Shown here: piece after piece, positions 18,069 through 26,960 of the stretch
Position numbering within the stretch: the first letter of the stretch is position 1
Layout: each line of letters opens with the position of its first letter
From: Bin87 sp965262485
Lineage (GTDB): Bacteria; Chloroflexota; Dehalococcoidia; Lucifugimonadales; UBA3495
Length of the DNA: 64,000 nucleotides
Assembly: GCA_965262485.1 (NCBI GenBank)
Contig: OZ253540.1
Span: forward strand, 1,860,001-1,924,000
Direction of reading: 5' to 3'
The notes under the pieces: model-generated
Told to the model about the DNA's origin: nothing
Seen by the model: only the letters and a program-made list of their open reading frames with translations
Database searches by the model: none
Made by a program: the position numbers and the translations under genes

Positions 18069-18893
18069 ATGACCAGGTTGCAAGGACATCTCGCATACAA
18101 GATGGGTGACCACTATGGGCAGCATCCCAATGACGGAGAATATCCGGGAACGCTGATCATTGTCGAAGGCATAGATGGTTCGGGGAAAAGCACGCAGATC
18201 GACCTGCTACAGAAGCGGCTGAACAGCCGAAATCTGGTTACGGCTTTCACCGAATGGAACTCGTCCCCGATTGTGCGGCGCACCACCAAACGCGGCAAGA
18301 AGAAAGAAATGCTGACGCCCATGTCATTCAGTCTGATCCACGCCGCGGATTTTGCCAGCCGTGTTCACGCTCAGATACTGCCGGCGTTGCGGGCTGGAGC
18401 GACTGTGCTGGCCGACCGTTACGTATACACCGCTTTCGCAAGGGATTCCGCGCGGGGTGTCAACAAGGAGTGGCTAAGGAGGATTTACTCCTTTGCCGTG
18501 CAACCCACACTGGCGCTGTATTTCAAGGTGCCGCTCGACGTGTCCATTCATAGGATCAACACCGGGCGAGAAGAACTGGGATGCTACGAGTCAGGCCAGG
18601 ATATGGGCTTTTCCAACGATCGGGAAGAGTCATTCCGCCTATTCCAGGGCAAGTTGCTTGACGAGTACGAGGCCATGACCGAGGAATTCAGTCTGATCAC
18701 GATTGACGCCACTCAACCAATCGCCGTGCAGCAGCAGCAGGTGCGCCGGTATGTGGAACCCCTACTTGAGAACGCCCTGGCGGTGCGCGGCCAGAGTGTT
18801 CCGGAGGCGTTGGGCAAAGCAGGTTTGAGCGGACGCTACATCAGTCCGCCAATGTACCGCCGGTTAACTGCAACCGAAGTATCCGACCTGTAG
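18069..18893 (+). CDS. Thymidylate-kinase-like P-loop kinase A
   Basis: 274 residues. A Walker A motif GIDGSGKST is at residues 34-42, and the DR(Y) motif (VLADRYVYTAFARD) is near residue 115, both as in TMK/dNMP kinases. The lid region differs from the housekeeping tmk of this window, and the protein has an extra N-terminal 25 residues and a C-terminal tail ending GRYISPPMYRRL. The ATG at 18069 has GAGGTGC upstream. The stop lies 44 bp before the related kinase B, so the two are probably co-transcribed. A nucleotide kinase function is likely; the exact substrate is unknown. Confidence 0.85.
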   Translation: MTRLQGHLAYKMGDHYGQHPNDGEYPGTLIIVEGIDGSGKSTQIDLLQKRLNSRNLVTAFTEWNSSPIVRRTTKRGKKKEMLTPMSFSLIHAADFASRVHAQILPALRAGATVLADRYVYTAFARDSARGVNKEWLRRIYSFAVQPTLALYFKVPLDVSIHRINTGREELGCYESGQDMGFSNDREESFRLFQGKLLDEYEAMTEEFSLITIDATQPIAVQQQQVRRYVEPLLENALAVRGQSVPEALGKAGLSGRYISPPMYRRLTATEVSDL

Positions 18894-18937
18894 GATGCCA
18901 ACACCCCAAGTCAACTCCAACTCCTCGGAGTCCTGCA

Positions 18938-19636
18938 ATGGACAATATCAGGTTTTACGGTCACACGCCGCCAAATCTTGGCGGAGAACCCACCCCCGGG
19001 CGATTGATAGTCCTGGAAGGAACCGATGGCGTAGGCCGTTCAACACAGATCGGGATGTTGCAGGAATGGTTGGAAGCCGAGGGTTACGCTGTTCTGGTGA
19101 CCGGGTTTCGTCGTTCCGAGTTGGCGGCGACGGGCATCGACCGGGCTATGCGGGGGAACACGCTGGACGCCCTGACGCTCAACCTCTTCTACGCCACTGA
19201 CTTCTGGGACCGTTTGGAAAAGAACATCGTGCCTGCACTGCGCACGGGAATGGTCGCGCTGGTTGATCGTTACATCTTCTCCATCATTGCCAGGGCGCGA
19301 GTGCGCGGGGTGCCGGCGCATTGGCTGGACGACGTGTTCGAGTTCGCGGTGGTGCCCGACCGGATCATATACCTAGACGTGGACGTTGAGACTTTGTTGT
19401 CGCGCGTGCTGTCGGTGCGACAATTGGACCATTGGGAGTCGGGCGAGGACTTTTTGCGTGGACCAGATCTATACGACAACTTCATCCGTTACCAAAGCGC
19501 CTTGCTTGACGAGTTCCCCACACTGGCTGATGAGCACAACTTCGCAACTATAGATGCCCGCGGAAACGTCAGCGACGTTTTCCAAGCCCTGCAGAGCGAG
19601 GTTCGGGAAGCTCTGAAAGGGATGGGCGTGGAATAA
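18938..19636 (+). CDS. Thymidylate-kinase-like protein B with altered Walker A
   Basis: 232 residues, clearly related to kinase A: the P-loop region reads GTDGVGRST (residues 28-36), so the Walker A lysine is replaced by Arg34; VALVDRYIFSIIARARVRGV carries the DRY-type motif. The two proteins share the N-terminal HTPPN/HP...GxLIxxEG layout, suggesting an old tandem duplication. The Lys-to-Arg change usually weakens or abolishes phosphoryl transfer, so B may be a regulatory or heterodimer partner of A. That is inference. Confidence 0.82.
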   Translation: MDNIRFYGHTPPNLGGEPTPGRLIVLEGTDGVGRSTQIGMLQEWLEAEGYAVLVTGFRRSELAATGIDRAMRGNTLDALTLNLFYATDFWDRLEKNIVPALRTGMVALVDRYIFSIIARARVRGVPAHWLDDVFEFAVVPDRIIYLDVDVETLLSRVLSVRQLDHWESGEDFLRGPDLYDNFIRYQSALLDEFPTLADEHNFATIDARGNVSDVFQALQSEVREALKGMGVE

Positions 19637-19769
19637 TAAACCACTGAAACCCGAATCCACCGAACGAGGGTGATACGGCAACGGAACGGAGAGGCTGGGG
19701 CGAGCGGGCACAATTGTCTGGTCTGCATCCGAGCAGGACGGTAGGTCGGGAGCGGCCCGCAGTCGCCAT

Positions 19770-20060
19770 TTGTGGAACAACTCCGGGAGCCTTTTCCCCC
19801 AGGTGGCCGAACTGCTGGCGGACGCCGCGCCGGACATCCTGGCCTTCACGGCCTTCCCAGTGGCCCACTGCAGAGCCGGCCCCCGCAAGGGGACGTGGTG
19901 GGCAATCTTCCCCAACCGACTGTCGGCGCGGCGTCTGGTGGGTGCGGTGCTGGCCAAGCAGCATGACGAGTGGGCCGAAGGTCGACGCTACCTCACCATC
20001 CACAACGCCGCCGGCAACGAGGCCTCGCCGGAGCCCAATATTCTGGAAGCAGCGGCCTGA
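19770..20060 (+). pseudogene. IS256-family transposase C-terminal fragment
   Basis: PDILAFTAFPVAHC corresponds to the IS256 segment DxLAFxxFPxxHWRQI, and IFPNRLSARRLVGAVLAKQH to the conserved C-terminal FPNxxAxxRLVGAVLxEQ. The intervening NPLERLNKEIKRR segment is deleted. No N-terminal half is present nearby. A related broken copy lies at 45727-46612. Confidence 0.8.
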
Positions 20061-20111
20061 TCAACATCAAAAGGGACGACGCGCTTTTACACCTATTGTA
20101 TGTTGCCTATG

Positions 20112-20137
20112 CCCCGTAAATTTGCCAATTTGCGGGG
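20112..20137. other. Strong hairpin between IS256 fragment and lipoprotein gene
   Basis: CCCCGTAAATT and AATTTGCGGGG pair over 11 bp (one wobble) around a TGCC loop. No T-tract follows on either strand, so it may be a processing or boundary structure. It is the only feature in 20061-20198. Confidence 0.4.
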
Positions 20138-20198
20138 CGGGCGAGAGGGGCGCGTCGTTCACCAACACCAATGGGTGAGCCAGGCGCGCCCGCTGTTC

Positions 20199-21110
20199 CT
20201 AACCCGGCGGCGGGCTGCCCATCTGAAACTGGCAACTGAACGCCGCTTGGAACAGCTCGGCCGGAAATTCAGCGGAAGGAATTAGCAGCGCGGCCAACGC
20301 GTCCTGCCCGCCCACTTGGTCAAGCACGCACAGGAAGTTTTCGCGTTCTCCGGGCGCCAACCCCATAGCGACGCTGGCAGTCTGGAACTCTTCCTCGTTC
20401 AGGCCTGACAGCAACACGAAAAACATTACCATCCCCTGGGCCATCGCGGCCTCCGCTTCCGGACCGGTGCCGGGGTCAGCAGCCACGCTGGACATTAACG
20501 CGGCAAGGTCCGTATCCGCGTAGCTGCTACGCATACACGCCGAGGATTCGACGCTCAACGGACCGGTAGCGTTCAGCACCGGAGTCAGCAACAGCCGCAG
20601 CCGGGCGTCGTGTTCCAGACATCCGAGGAAGGCTTCGCGTTCGGCTTCGGTGGCCAGTTCAGGTGTTGTGGCCAGCATCGCCATTCGGTCGGATGGGACG
20701 TTGTCCGACACGCACATTCTCTCTGAATCGGACACATCAGCCAAAAAGGCATCGGCGTCTGCGGCAGCCAACGGCGCGAGCGGTTCAGCGCTCACGGGAT
20801 CACCGCCGTCGGTTCCGGCACCCCCGACCTCCTGGGTGGGAGCCTGGGTCGGAGAAACAATCGGAGCTGTGACCAGCATGGGACTCGGTTGGGGCGTGGG
20901 CACCGGTGTGGCGGTGGGCGCTTCTTCTGCCTCGGCGGTCGCTCTCGCTTCGAGGGTCGTTTTGACGGCGGCTGCCACGGTCGCCCTATACTGATTGGGC
21001 TCTGGGCGCCGATCGTCATCGTTGCCGCAGCCAATGACGGACCAAGCCAGGCATACAAACAGGGCCAGTATCAGGCCACTTCGCAAAGCGCGTTTTACTA
21101 TCGCATTCAT
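20199..21110 (-). CDS. Putative lipoprotein with Pro/Thr-rich linker
   Basis: 303 residues. The N-terminus has a basic start, a hydrophobic stretch and lipobox SVIGC (Cys near 28). Next is a short charged coil (RATVAAAVKTTLEARATAEA), a low-complexity linker rich in T, P and V (TATPVPTPQPSPM), then a helical domain with two similar halves around MCVSDNVPSDRM and ACMRSSYADTDL, and paired cysteines. The domain is not one I recognise. The linker style is common in surface lipoproteins of Chloroflexota. Start ATG 21108-21110. Confidence 0.75.
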   Translation of the reverse strand: MNAIVKRALRSGLILALFVCLAWSVIGCGNDDDRRPEPNQYRATVAAAVKTTLEARATAEAEEAPTATPVPTPQPSPMLVTAPIVSPTQAPTQEVGGAGTDGGDPVSAEPLAPLAAADADAFLADVSDSERMCVSDNVPSDRMAMLATTPELATEAEREAFLGCLEHDARLRLLLTPVLNATGPLSVESSACMRSSYADTDLAALMSSVAADPGTGPEAEAAMAQGMVMFFVLLSGLNEEEFQTASVAMGLAPGERENFLCVLDQVGGQDALAALLIPSAEFPAELFQAAFSCQFQMGSPPPG

Positions 21111-21918
21111 CCCCTACCCCAGTTGGTTGCAAAAGTTCGCCTCAAGTGTTGGCCCGCCAATCGGCCACTTCGGAACCGGGCACTATCATCCCTGCATTTC
21201 CGCCCGTTTTTCCACTTCCCGACACGCCGGCATTGGCCGAAAATCCACTGGCGCCAGCCCCGGCCTGTTTCAGAGCTGATGCGCTCCGGCATGATCCAAC
21301 GACTCAAGGGCGGCGGAGACACGCCGGCCAGGTAAAGATTCAACAACAAAGATTCAACGACATCGTCGACGCCAATTACGATGACGCCTCCCAGTTGCCT
21401 CACTCAGAAATGTCACCGAAATTCGGTCGCACAAAGTCTCCCGGCGGATCCAGCCACGAAATGGGAGATAGCTGGACACCGTCGTCGGAAAGAGCCGCCA
21501 CAACGCCTTGGCGAACCCAATTTGGGTATCCATTCTTCCGGCGTCCTCCGCCTTATTGATACCCGTTATGGTTCGCTCAATAGTCATTACGTAAACGCGA
21601 TTATGCTACGAACCAGTCCGCGTTCAAGTTCTATCCAACCTGCGGCTTCCCTTTTGGTCTCAGTGTGCCGCCCACCGCGTTCAGCAGGTTGGCCAGCGGC
21701 ACGTACAGCGACTTTTCATCGGTGGCGCCGCCCGACGTCCGTACCAAGCGCAGGTGGCTGAAGTATGCCTCGACGGCCGTTATTCCTTTGCTGCTCGCCA
21801 TTGTCTCGTCGTAGTCTTAGCTACTCGGATGCGAGATGCATCCCGTAGTTACTACTTTGTAATCGAAGCCTCGTCTTCGCCACGGGAAGGAACATTAGAT
21901 AACCTCCAAGGGCTCGAT
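21111..21918. other. Non-coding stretch with diverged repeat
   Basis: No convincing gene in 800 bp. About 21407-21600 resembles 34207-34400 by eye (shared blocks include ATCCAGCCAC, GTCGTCGG and TTATTGATACCC), so it is a diverged copy of one repeat or of an insertion-sequence end. The remainder shows nothing I can name. Confidence 0.45.
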
Positions 21919-22611
21919 TTACACCTTCCGCCACCAAGTTGAGGTGTAAATTGTTGTGCCGCCAATCTCAGCGGCCGTGTGTCGCGTCCACATATTCCGT
22001 CCATCTGAGCTAATCTTGGAATTTCGGCTCAGTAGGTTGTATACCTCGGCAGTTATTTGCGTCGCTGGTCCCGAGCGTGCCGACAGTTTCGCCGCATAGT
22101 TGGCTGCCCGGCCCACCCATACCAGGTCGTTTGCCCCTCTGATGCCTGTCCGAGCCACCAGAAGCTGACTGGTATCGATACCTACTTGATGCTTTACCGT
22201 GTACCGGTCATTCGGGTATTGACGTTCCAAAGCAGGATTGATGATCTTCTGGACTGCGTAGTTGATCTTGAGGCCAGCTCGGGCCGCTTTACTGTTTTTA
22301 CTGCTCCCGATGAACACCGCCATGATTCTGTCACCATCATATCCGGTAATTTCCCCTCCTTCGGCCCTGATTATCCTAGCTGCGCACCCCAAGAACGCTT
22401 TGTATACCTCGGCGGCGAATTCAGGCTTCTTTCTATTGACCAGATCGGTCGATTCATCGAGGTCAGCATAGAGAACCGTCCCATCCAGGACAACGGCGTC
22501 ATTCCTGAGCGCCAAATCATCCGGTTCTGGCACGACGCGACCGGAGCGCGTGGTCCATCGCTCTCGAAAGATTTGCACTACCTGTGAGTTGAGATCATCC
22601 GCCAATGTCAT
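21919..22611 (-). CDS. pycC: Class III nucleotidyl cyclase of Pycsar type (cyclase 1)
   Basis: 230 residues with one CHD cyclase domain. VLYADLDEST holds the first metal Asp, GYDGDRIMAVF the second, and VWVGRAANYAAKLSA the usual Asn position, with Lys where most class III cyclases have Arg. There is no membrane or receptor domain, as in stand-alone Pycsar pyrimidine cyclases. It lies 21 bp downstream of the PycTM-type effector on the same strand, so the product is probably a cyclic nucleotide that activates that effector. Whether it makes cCMP, cUMP or a purine product cannot be told by eye. Confidence 0.8.
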   Translation of the reverse strand: MTLADDLNSQVVQIFRERWTTRSGRVVPEPDDLALRNDAVVLDGTVLYADLDESTDLVNRKKPEFAAEVYKAFLGCAARIIRAEGGEITGYDGDRIMAVFIGSSKNSKAARAGLKINYAVQKIINPALERQYPNDRYTVKHQVGIDTSQLLVARTGIRGANDLVWVGRAANYAAKLSARSGPATQITAEVYNLLSRNSKISSDGRNMWTRHTAAEIGGTTIYTSTWWRKV

Positions 22612-22632
22612 TCTTGGTCTCCTCAGGGCCTC

Positions 22633-23136
22633 TCAGATGTTGCTCCACGCCAGCAGGATCAACCCCAGCGCGACCGCTGGCGCGCTCGACCATATGGCCC
22701 AGCGAACTCGTTTCATCTTGATGCTGGCGACTCGTGAAACCCGGTAAATCTGGTCGATCAGTTGTCGTTCTATCACGTCGCTGCTCATGTTCCTTGCCGC
22801 TGACTCGAACTCGGGATATTCCATGGCGGCGATATCCTCAAAGAAGATATTTGATTTCCCGGTTCTAGGATTCCGAGGCATATAAACCGTTGCTGCGAGC
22901 CAGCCCGCAATCAGCAAGGAGGCCACGAAGAACCCCAGCACAACAACTAAAGCGACGCGCTCGACATCGCAGGAGGAGCCAACGATGATGGACTGCAACC
23001 TGTCGAACCGAGCTGCCAGTGCACCTAGCAGGGCTACCTGAAGGGCCAAGACGGGCGCCGCCTTTCTGTCCGCGGTTCTGGTGAACCTGATTACTCGCGA
23101 TAGAGACTCGTAGTGTGATGTGAGTCGCTCTTCCAA
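22633..23136 (-). CDS. pycTM: PycTM-like membrane effector (DUF5706/Pycsar effector domain)
   Basis: 167 residues. RFTRTADRKAAPVLALQVALL, a second hydrophobic segment VALVVVLGFFVASLLIAGWL, the motif NIFFEDIAAMEYPEF, helix VIERQLIDQIYRVSRVASIK and a C-terminal membrane helix fit the Pycsar TM effector family, which damages the inner membrane on binding its cyclic nucleotide. It starts with TTG one base after the stop of cyclase 2, so translation is probably coupled. Cyclase 1 follows 21 bp later. The small size and lone PycTM architecture argue for a defence operon rather than signalling. Confidence 0.8.
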   Translation of the reverse strand: MEERLTSHYESLSRVIRFTRTADRKAAPVLALQVALLGALAARFDRLQSIIVGSSCDVERVALVVVLGFFVASLLIAGWLAATVYMPRNPRTGKSNIFFEDIAAMEYPEFESAARNMSSDVIERQLIDQIYRVSRVASIKMKRVRWAIWSSAPAVALGLILLAWSNI

Positions 23137-23137
23137 A

Positions 23138-23973
23138 CTAACGACGAGGCCTCCTGCCCGTGACTATGGCTTCGCAGAACTCGGGACCATGGGTTTGACA
23201 CCAAAGCGTATTCAGCCTGTGGACGCGGGCGAAATCCAACCCCAATCCGGAAGGCGTAGGCTCCTTTTCCCACAGATAGCTTGTGCAGCCGATGGGCGCA
23301 TCTAGACCAGGACTTGGCGCACCATTGCTACAGCCGCAGGACCAGAGCAGAGCGCGGCGCCGCAATTCGGAACCACGTTCAAAGAGGGAAAACACCCTGT
23401 CCGATACCGCCAACTGATTGGGATCAGCCAGTGAACTAAGCTTGGCCGCCATGTTCACAGACTTACCGGCCCAGACCTCATTCAGCTTCGTCCCTCTCAG
23501 ACCTAACCGCCGCACCAACAATGTGCCCCGGTCTATACCCACCCCTGCGGACAGCACCCAATCTGACTTGACGCTTTCTGAAACCGGCCCGCAATGTCCC
23601 ACTGCACCTGGGTCCTCATCGTTATCGCGCAAGCCATCGCCTGGAACTCTGAGGACGGACCGCTGAACAAGCCAAATATGCCATCCCCCTGTATGTCAAC
23701 ATAACCCGCAGAGAACCGATCCATGATGACCGCCATCGCCCTGATGAAATAGGTGTAGGCATAAGCCGCCGCCTGAGGCCCGTCATTCGCGTTGAGATCA
23801 GTAGAGCCTTTCAGGTCGGCAAAAACTGCGGTAACGCCCGGCACTTGGTACCAAAGGCCGCCGTTGGTCGGCCCAACTTCTGGAACTTCGTCCTCGCGCC
23901 TGATCTGCACTCCCAGCTGGGCCTGTGCGTCCAGCTGGGAAGACACATCCGCCACAACTTCATCTAGCAACAA
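23138..23973 (-). pseudogene. Second class III cyclase (cyclase 2), frameshifted
   Basis: The first half reads GVTAVFADLKGSTDLNANDG and VDIQGDGIFGLFSG (both metal Asp motifs). After ITMRTQVQWDIAGRFQ near 23575 the family sequence continues in another frame: DWVLSAGVGIDRGTLLVRR, then NEVWAGKSVNMAAKLSSLAD. A single-base indel joins them; it could be real decay or a sequence error, because the rest of the domain is well kept. TTG 23973 with GAGAGG upstream is my preferred start; the frame is open to 24096. The stop is one base before the effector's start. Its Asn-Lys end motif matches cyclase 1, but the two are clearly divergent. Confidence 0.75.
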
Positions 23974-24105
23974 GACTGACCTCTCATTTCGTATTTTGCA
24001 CCTGTCAATTCTCAACACGGCCAAGGATTGAGCTCGCCGTGCCAAGACCCGTATGTCGGGCTGCCCATCTCGGCCCATGTCAACAGACGGATCCAATTTA
24101 ACGTT

Positions 24106-24144
24106 GGTTTACAATAAGCCCTATTTTATCATAGACTGTAAACC
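24106..24144. promoter_or_regulatory. Inverted-repeat operator in the divergent promoter
   Basis: GGTTTACA (24106-24113) and TGTAAACC (24137-24144) are perfect 8-bp arms separated by 23 bp, ending just before the GGGAGG site of the XRE gene. TTTACA in the left arm could also be a -35 element with ATAGAC 17 bp on. The site suits autoregulation by the XRE protein and could also affect the divergent cyclase operon. Confidence 0.55.
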
Positions 24145-24157
24145 GGGAGGTGTCCTA

Positions 24158-25213
24158 ATGTTCAGCGAACGCCTCAAGCTCGCCAGAAAACGCAGCGGCT
24201 TTTCGTTACGCGAGTTGTCTTCCCGCCTGGGCGGGATGGTCTCCGCCCAGGCTATCGGCAAGTACGAGCGCGGCGAGATGATGCCCAGTTCATCCGTTGC
24301 CATTGCGTTGGCCGACGCTCTGGATGTTACGACCACTTACCTGCTCAGCCCTACCGTCGTCTCCCTGGAATCCGTTGAGTTCAGGAAGTTGGCTTCCACC
24401 AAAGTCCGTGAACGCGCGATGGTGGAGGCAACGGTTCTTGACCACGTGGACCGTTACTTGCAGGTGGAGGATCTCCTGGACATCACCAGCAGCATCTGGG
24501 AAGCACCCGACGGCGCCCCGTACCACGCAGAAACCGTTGAGGAAGGTGAGCTGACCGCGGCGAGGGTACGCAAAGCCTGGAACCTCGGTGGCGGGCCCAT
24601 CCCTGACATGACCGCGCTGCTTGAAGAACGCGGCATCAAAGTCCTCAAGCTGGATTTCCCCCGGGCTGTGGACGGGCTCACTTGCCTCGTCCATCGTACC
24701 GACGAAACGGCCGTGCCTGTGGTGGTTTTTTGCTCTATCGGCAAGTCAATCGAGCGGCAGAGGTTCACCCTGGCCCACGAGTTCGGGCATTTGGTGATGG
24801 ACATCCCCGCCGGAATGCCAGAAGAGAAGATTTGCGACCGGTTTGCCAGCGCCTTGTTGGTTCCTAAAAACGAACTGGTCCGGGAAGTGGGCTTCCGTCG
24901 CCTCGACTTCGGCTTCGGCGAACTGGTTGAAATCAAGAAGATGTTCGGTGTCAGCGCCGCAGCCCTGGTGATCCGCATGCGTGACTTGGGCATCATCGGC
25001 GAAGCAACGGTAACGCGAATATTCCGCGGCATCGGGCGATCCTGGAGGACGCAGGAACCCTGTCCGCTCGCACAGCCAGAAAGCCCCAAACGATTCCGGC
25101 GCCTTTGCCTGAGAGCGCTGGCGGAGGACGTGATATCGGAATCCAAAGCCGCCGAACTGCTAGGCCTGCGAGTCAGCGAAATCGAGCGCGTCATGGTGGG
25201 AACCGCAGACTGA
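24158..25213 (+). CDS. XRE-family regulator fused to ImmA/IrrE metallopeptidase
   Basis: 352 residues. An XRE helix-turn-helix covers residues about 4-60 (RLKLARKRSGFSLRELSSRL ... IGKYERGE). A COG2856 domain follows, with the zinc motif HEFGH at residues 207-211 and the downstream Asp/Glu region EEKICDRFASALLVP. ATG 24158 has GGGAGGTG upstream; an earlier in-frame ATG gives a non-family leader. The gene is 6 bp from a PIN-domain gene, the known pairing of XRE-COG2856 antitoxin-like regulators with a toxin partner. It faces the cyclase operon across a shared promoter region. Confidence 0.92.
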   Translation: MFSERLKLARKRSGFSLRELSSRLGGMVSAQAIGKYERGEMMPSSSVAIALADALDVTTTYLLSPTVVSLESVEFRKLASTKVRERAMVEATVLDHVDRYLQVEDLLDITSSIWEAPDGAPYHAETVEEGELTAARVRKAWNLGGGPIPDMTALLEERGIKVLKLDFPRAVDGLTCLVHRTDETAVPVVVFCSIGKSIERQRFTLAHEFGHLVMDIPAGMPEEKICDRFASALLVPKNELVREVGFRRLDFGFGELVEIKKMFGVSAAALVIRMRDLGIIGEATVTRIFRGIGRSWRTQEPCPLAQPESPKRFRRLCLRALAEDVISESKAAELLGLRVSEIERVMVGTAD

Positions 25214-25219
25214 TACGTC

Positions 25220-25720
25220 ATGCAGATCCTCGTCAGCGACAGTTCCGTGCTGATCGAGTTCTCCAAGCGAGACCTGCTGGACAGGATGTTCGAGCTACGC
25301 TTTCAATTCGCCGTGCCGGACCCGTTGTTCAACGAGGAACTCATCGACCTGGGCCGCTATGACCGACAAGATCTGGTCAGTCTGGGCCTTCGCGTCGAAG
25401 CCCTGGACCCTGAGGGCGTGGCGACCGCAATTGCCTATCAAAGCCGGCGGCGCGCCCTCAGCCTGGTGGACTGCTTTGCCCTGACCCTGGCCCATCGCCG
25501 GGAGTACACCCTTCTGACGGAAGACCGGCGCATGAGATCCTTCGCCCTCGAAGAGGACATTCAGCACCACGACCTCCTGTGGATCATTGACCAGATGCAC
25601 CAGGCGGCCATACTGACCACTTCCCAAGTGGTCGCCGCCCTAGAAGCGATGCGCGCAGATCCCAGGAGCCCGGTTCCGGAACAGGAATTGGCACGGCGTC
25701 TCAGGAGTTTGACCGGGTAG
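25220..25720 (+). CDS. PIN-domain putative RNase (toxin partner)
   Basis: 166 residues. Acidic residues typical of PIN nucleases are at the N-terminus (ILVSDSSVLIEF), in SLVDCFALTLAH, and in LLTEDRRMR. The start lies 6 bp after the XRE-ImmA/IrrE stop, so the two form an operon and probably a toxin-antitoxin-like module. The fold is longer than classic VapC (about 130 residues), with a C-terminal helical extension ending LARRLRSLTG. Confidence 0.88.
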   Translation: MQILVSDSSVLIEFSKRDLLDRMFELRFQFAVPDPLFNEELIDLGRYDRQDLVSLGLRVEALDPEGVATAIAYQSRRRALSLVDCFALTLAHRREYTLLTEDRRMRSFALEEDIQHHDLLWIIDQMHQAAILTTSQVVAALEAMRADPRSPVPEQELARRLRSLTG

Positions 25721-25754
25721 CCTGCTAAAACCTTGAGCATTACCGTTCTACCGC

Positions 25755-26900
25755 CTACCCGTACAGGGTTCCGCAATCCACGCAGGCTGTGGCCCCAGTT
25801 TCCAGTTCATGCACCGTATTCTCCGCACCACAATCGTTGCAGTGCTTCAGTCCTGCCACTGCTTCACGAAGCGCCGAACTTTCATTAACCATAGTTGCCA
25901 ATTCTTCCGTGAGGGTCGTCAACCGGTAACTCAAAAGCCGCCGCCAGGCCGCCGCTGTTCCCCGGCAATTGTCGGGCCGGAACGCCAGCAGCCGCTCTGG
26001 TTCGTCTTCGTACCCCGCCCAACCCGGTGCCCCCACTGGCAAAAGCAGGTTCGCACCCCTGGCCCAATCGCCGGCCTCAAAGGCGGCATTAACCAGGAGC
26101 AATCTCTCCACTGTCGCATTCTCGGCGGTTTCGTGTTGGCCGCCGTCGTAACTGCCGGGCTCGTTCAATTTGACGACCCGGCTCGACCACACCTTGAGCC
26201 AAAAAGCTGCGTCGCAGAACGCCAAAAATAGGATCGCCGCGTCAGCTCCATCGCCAGGCGTCCATTCCCTGGGGTCGCCACCAGCTAATTCGCCAGGCGT
26301 CCTCCATTGCATCTCCGCCGGGTCGCAATGTGCCGCGCAGTGGATGCAAAAAGCCGTATAAGGGTCGTAGGACCAGTCCCTGTACTCAGCATGGCTGAGT
26401 AGATTATCGTGCAAGTACTGCCGGCAAACGTCGCAGCGCGGAGCATCCCAAGCGTTGATCCTATCCGCCCCTTTCAGTTCTTCAAAGAACTCCAGGCAAT
26501 CAGATGAACATAGCCAAACCGGATTGCCAGTCCTATTTTGCACATCGTCCGGATAGCGGAAACGCCCCAGCGCAATTTCATCCGCGACGTTGCGACGCTT
26601 AGGCGGCTGGGGAACGTTGAGCAGGCGGTAGTAAGCGAAATCCAGCTTGCTTTGCTCCGTCAATGCGCGTGGCGATGGGCGGTGTTGATCTATCACCTCC
26701 ACCACCCCCATGACCTGCCCATCAATGCCGACCGCTGCGATATCAGCCCTCAAACCGCCGCCGTACACCGTCTCTGTCACGACAGCGGCTTCGCATGGAA
26801 ACCGCTTTTCATCCCCACATCCTGCACAAACGAAGGAGCGCAAGTTCAACCAGTCGGCTGCGATCTGATCACGTTCCCGATCATGCCGTGACATATTCAT
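25755..26900 (-). CDS. Uncharacterised protein with zinc-finger segments
   Basis: About 381 residues from ATG 26900 (MNMSRHDRERDQIAADW; GGAGGGGGGAG upstream), or 394 from 26939. Cysteine pairs occur at both ends: CAGCGDEKRFPC near the start, then CSSDC, CDVCRQYL and CIHCAAHC in the middle, and CNDCGAEN ... CVDCGTLYG at the C-terminus, a zinc ribbon. The N-terminal third (RADIAAVGIDGQVMGVVEVI) has the look of a restriction-like or CoiA-type fold but lacks a motif I would stake a call on. It is intact and convergent with the PIN gene. Confidence 0.65.
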   Translation of the reverse strand: MNMSRHDRERDQIAADWLNLRSFVCAGCGDEKRFPCEAAVVTETVYGGGLRADIAAVGIDGQVMGVVEVIDQHRPSPRALTEQSKLDFAYYRLLNVPQPPKRRNVADEIALGRFRYPDDVQNRTGNPVWLCSSDCLEFFEELKGADRINAWDAPRCDVCRQYLHDNLLSHAEYRDWSYDPYTAFCIHCAAHCDPAEMQWRTPGELAGGDPREWTPGDGADAAILFLAFCDAAFWLKVWSSRVVKLNEPGSYDGGQHETAENATVERLLLVNAAFEAGDWARGANLLLPVGAPGWAGYEDEPERLLAFRPDNCRGTAAAWRRLLSYRLTTLTEELATMVNESSALREAVAGLKHCNDCGAENTVHELETGATACVDCGTLYG

Positions 26901-26960
26901 GCTGAAACGCTCCCCCCTCCCTGGACCCGTTCGTACCATCGCAACTCTACTCTCAACTTC

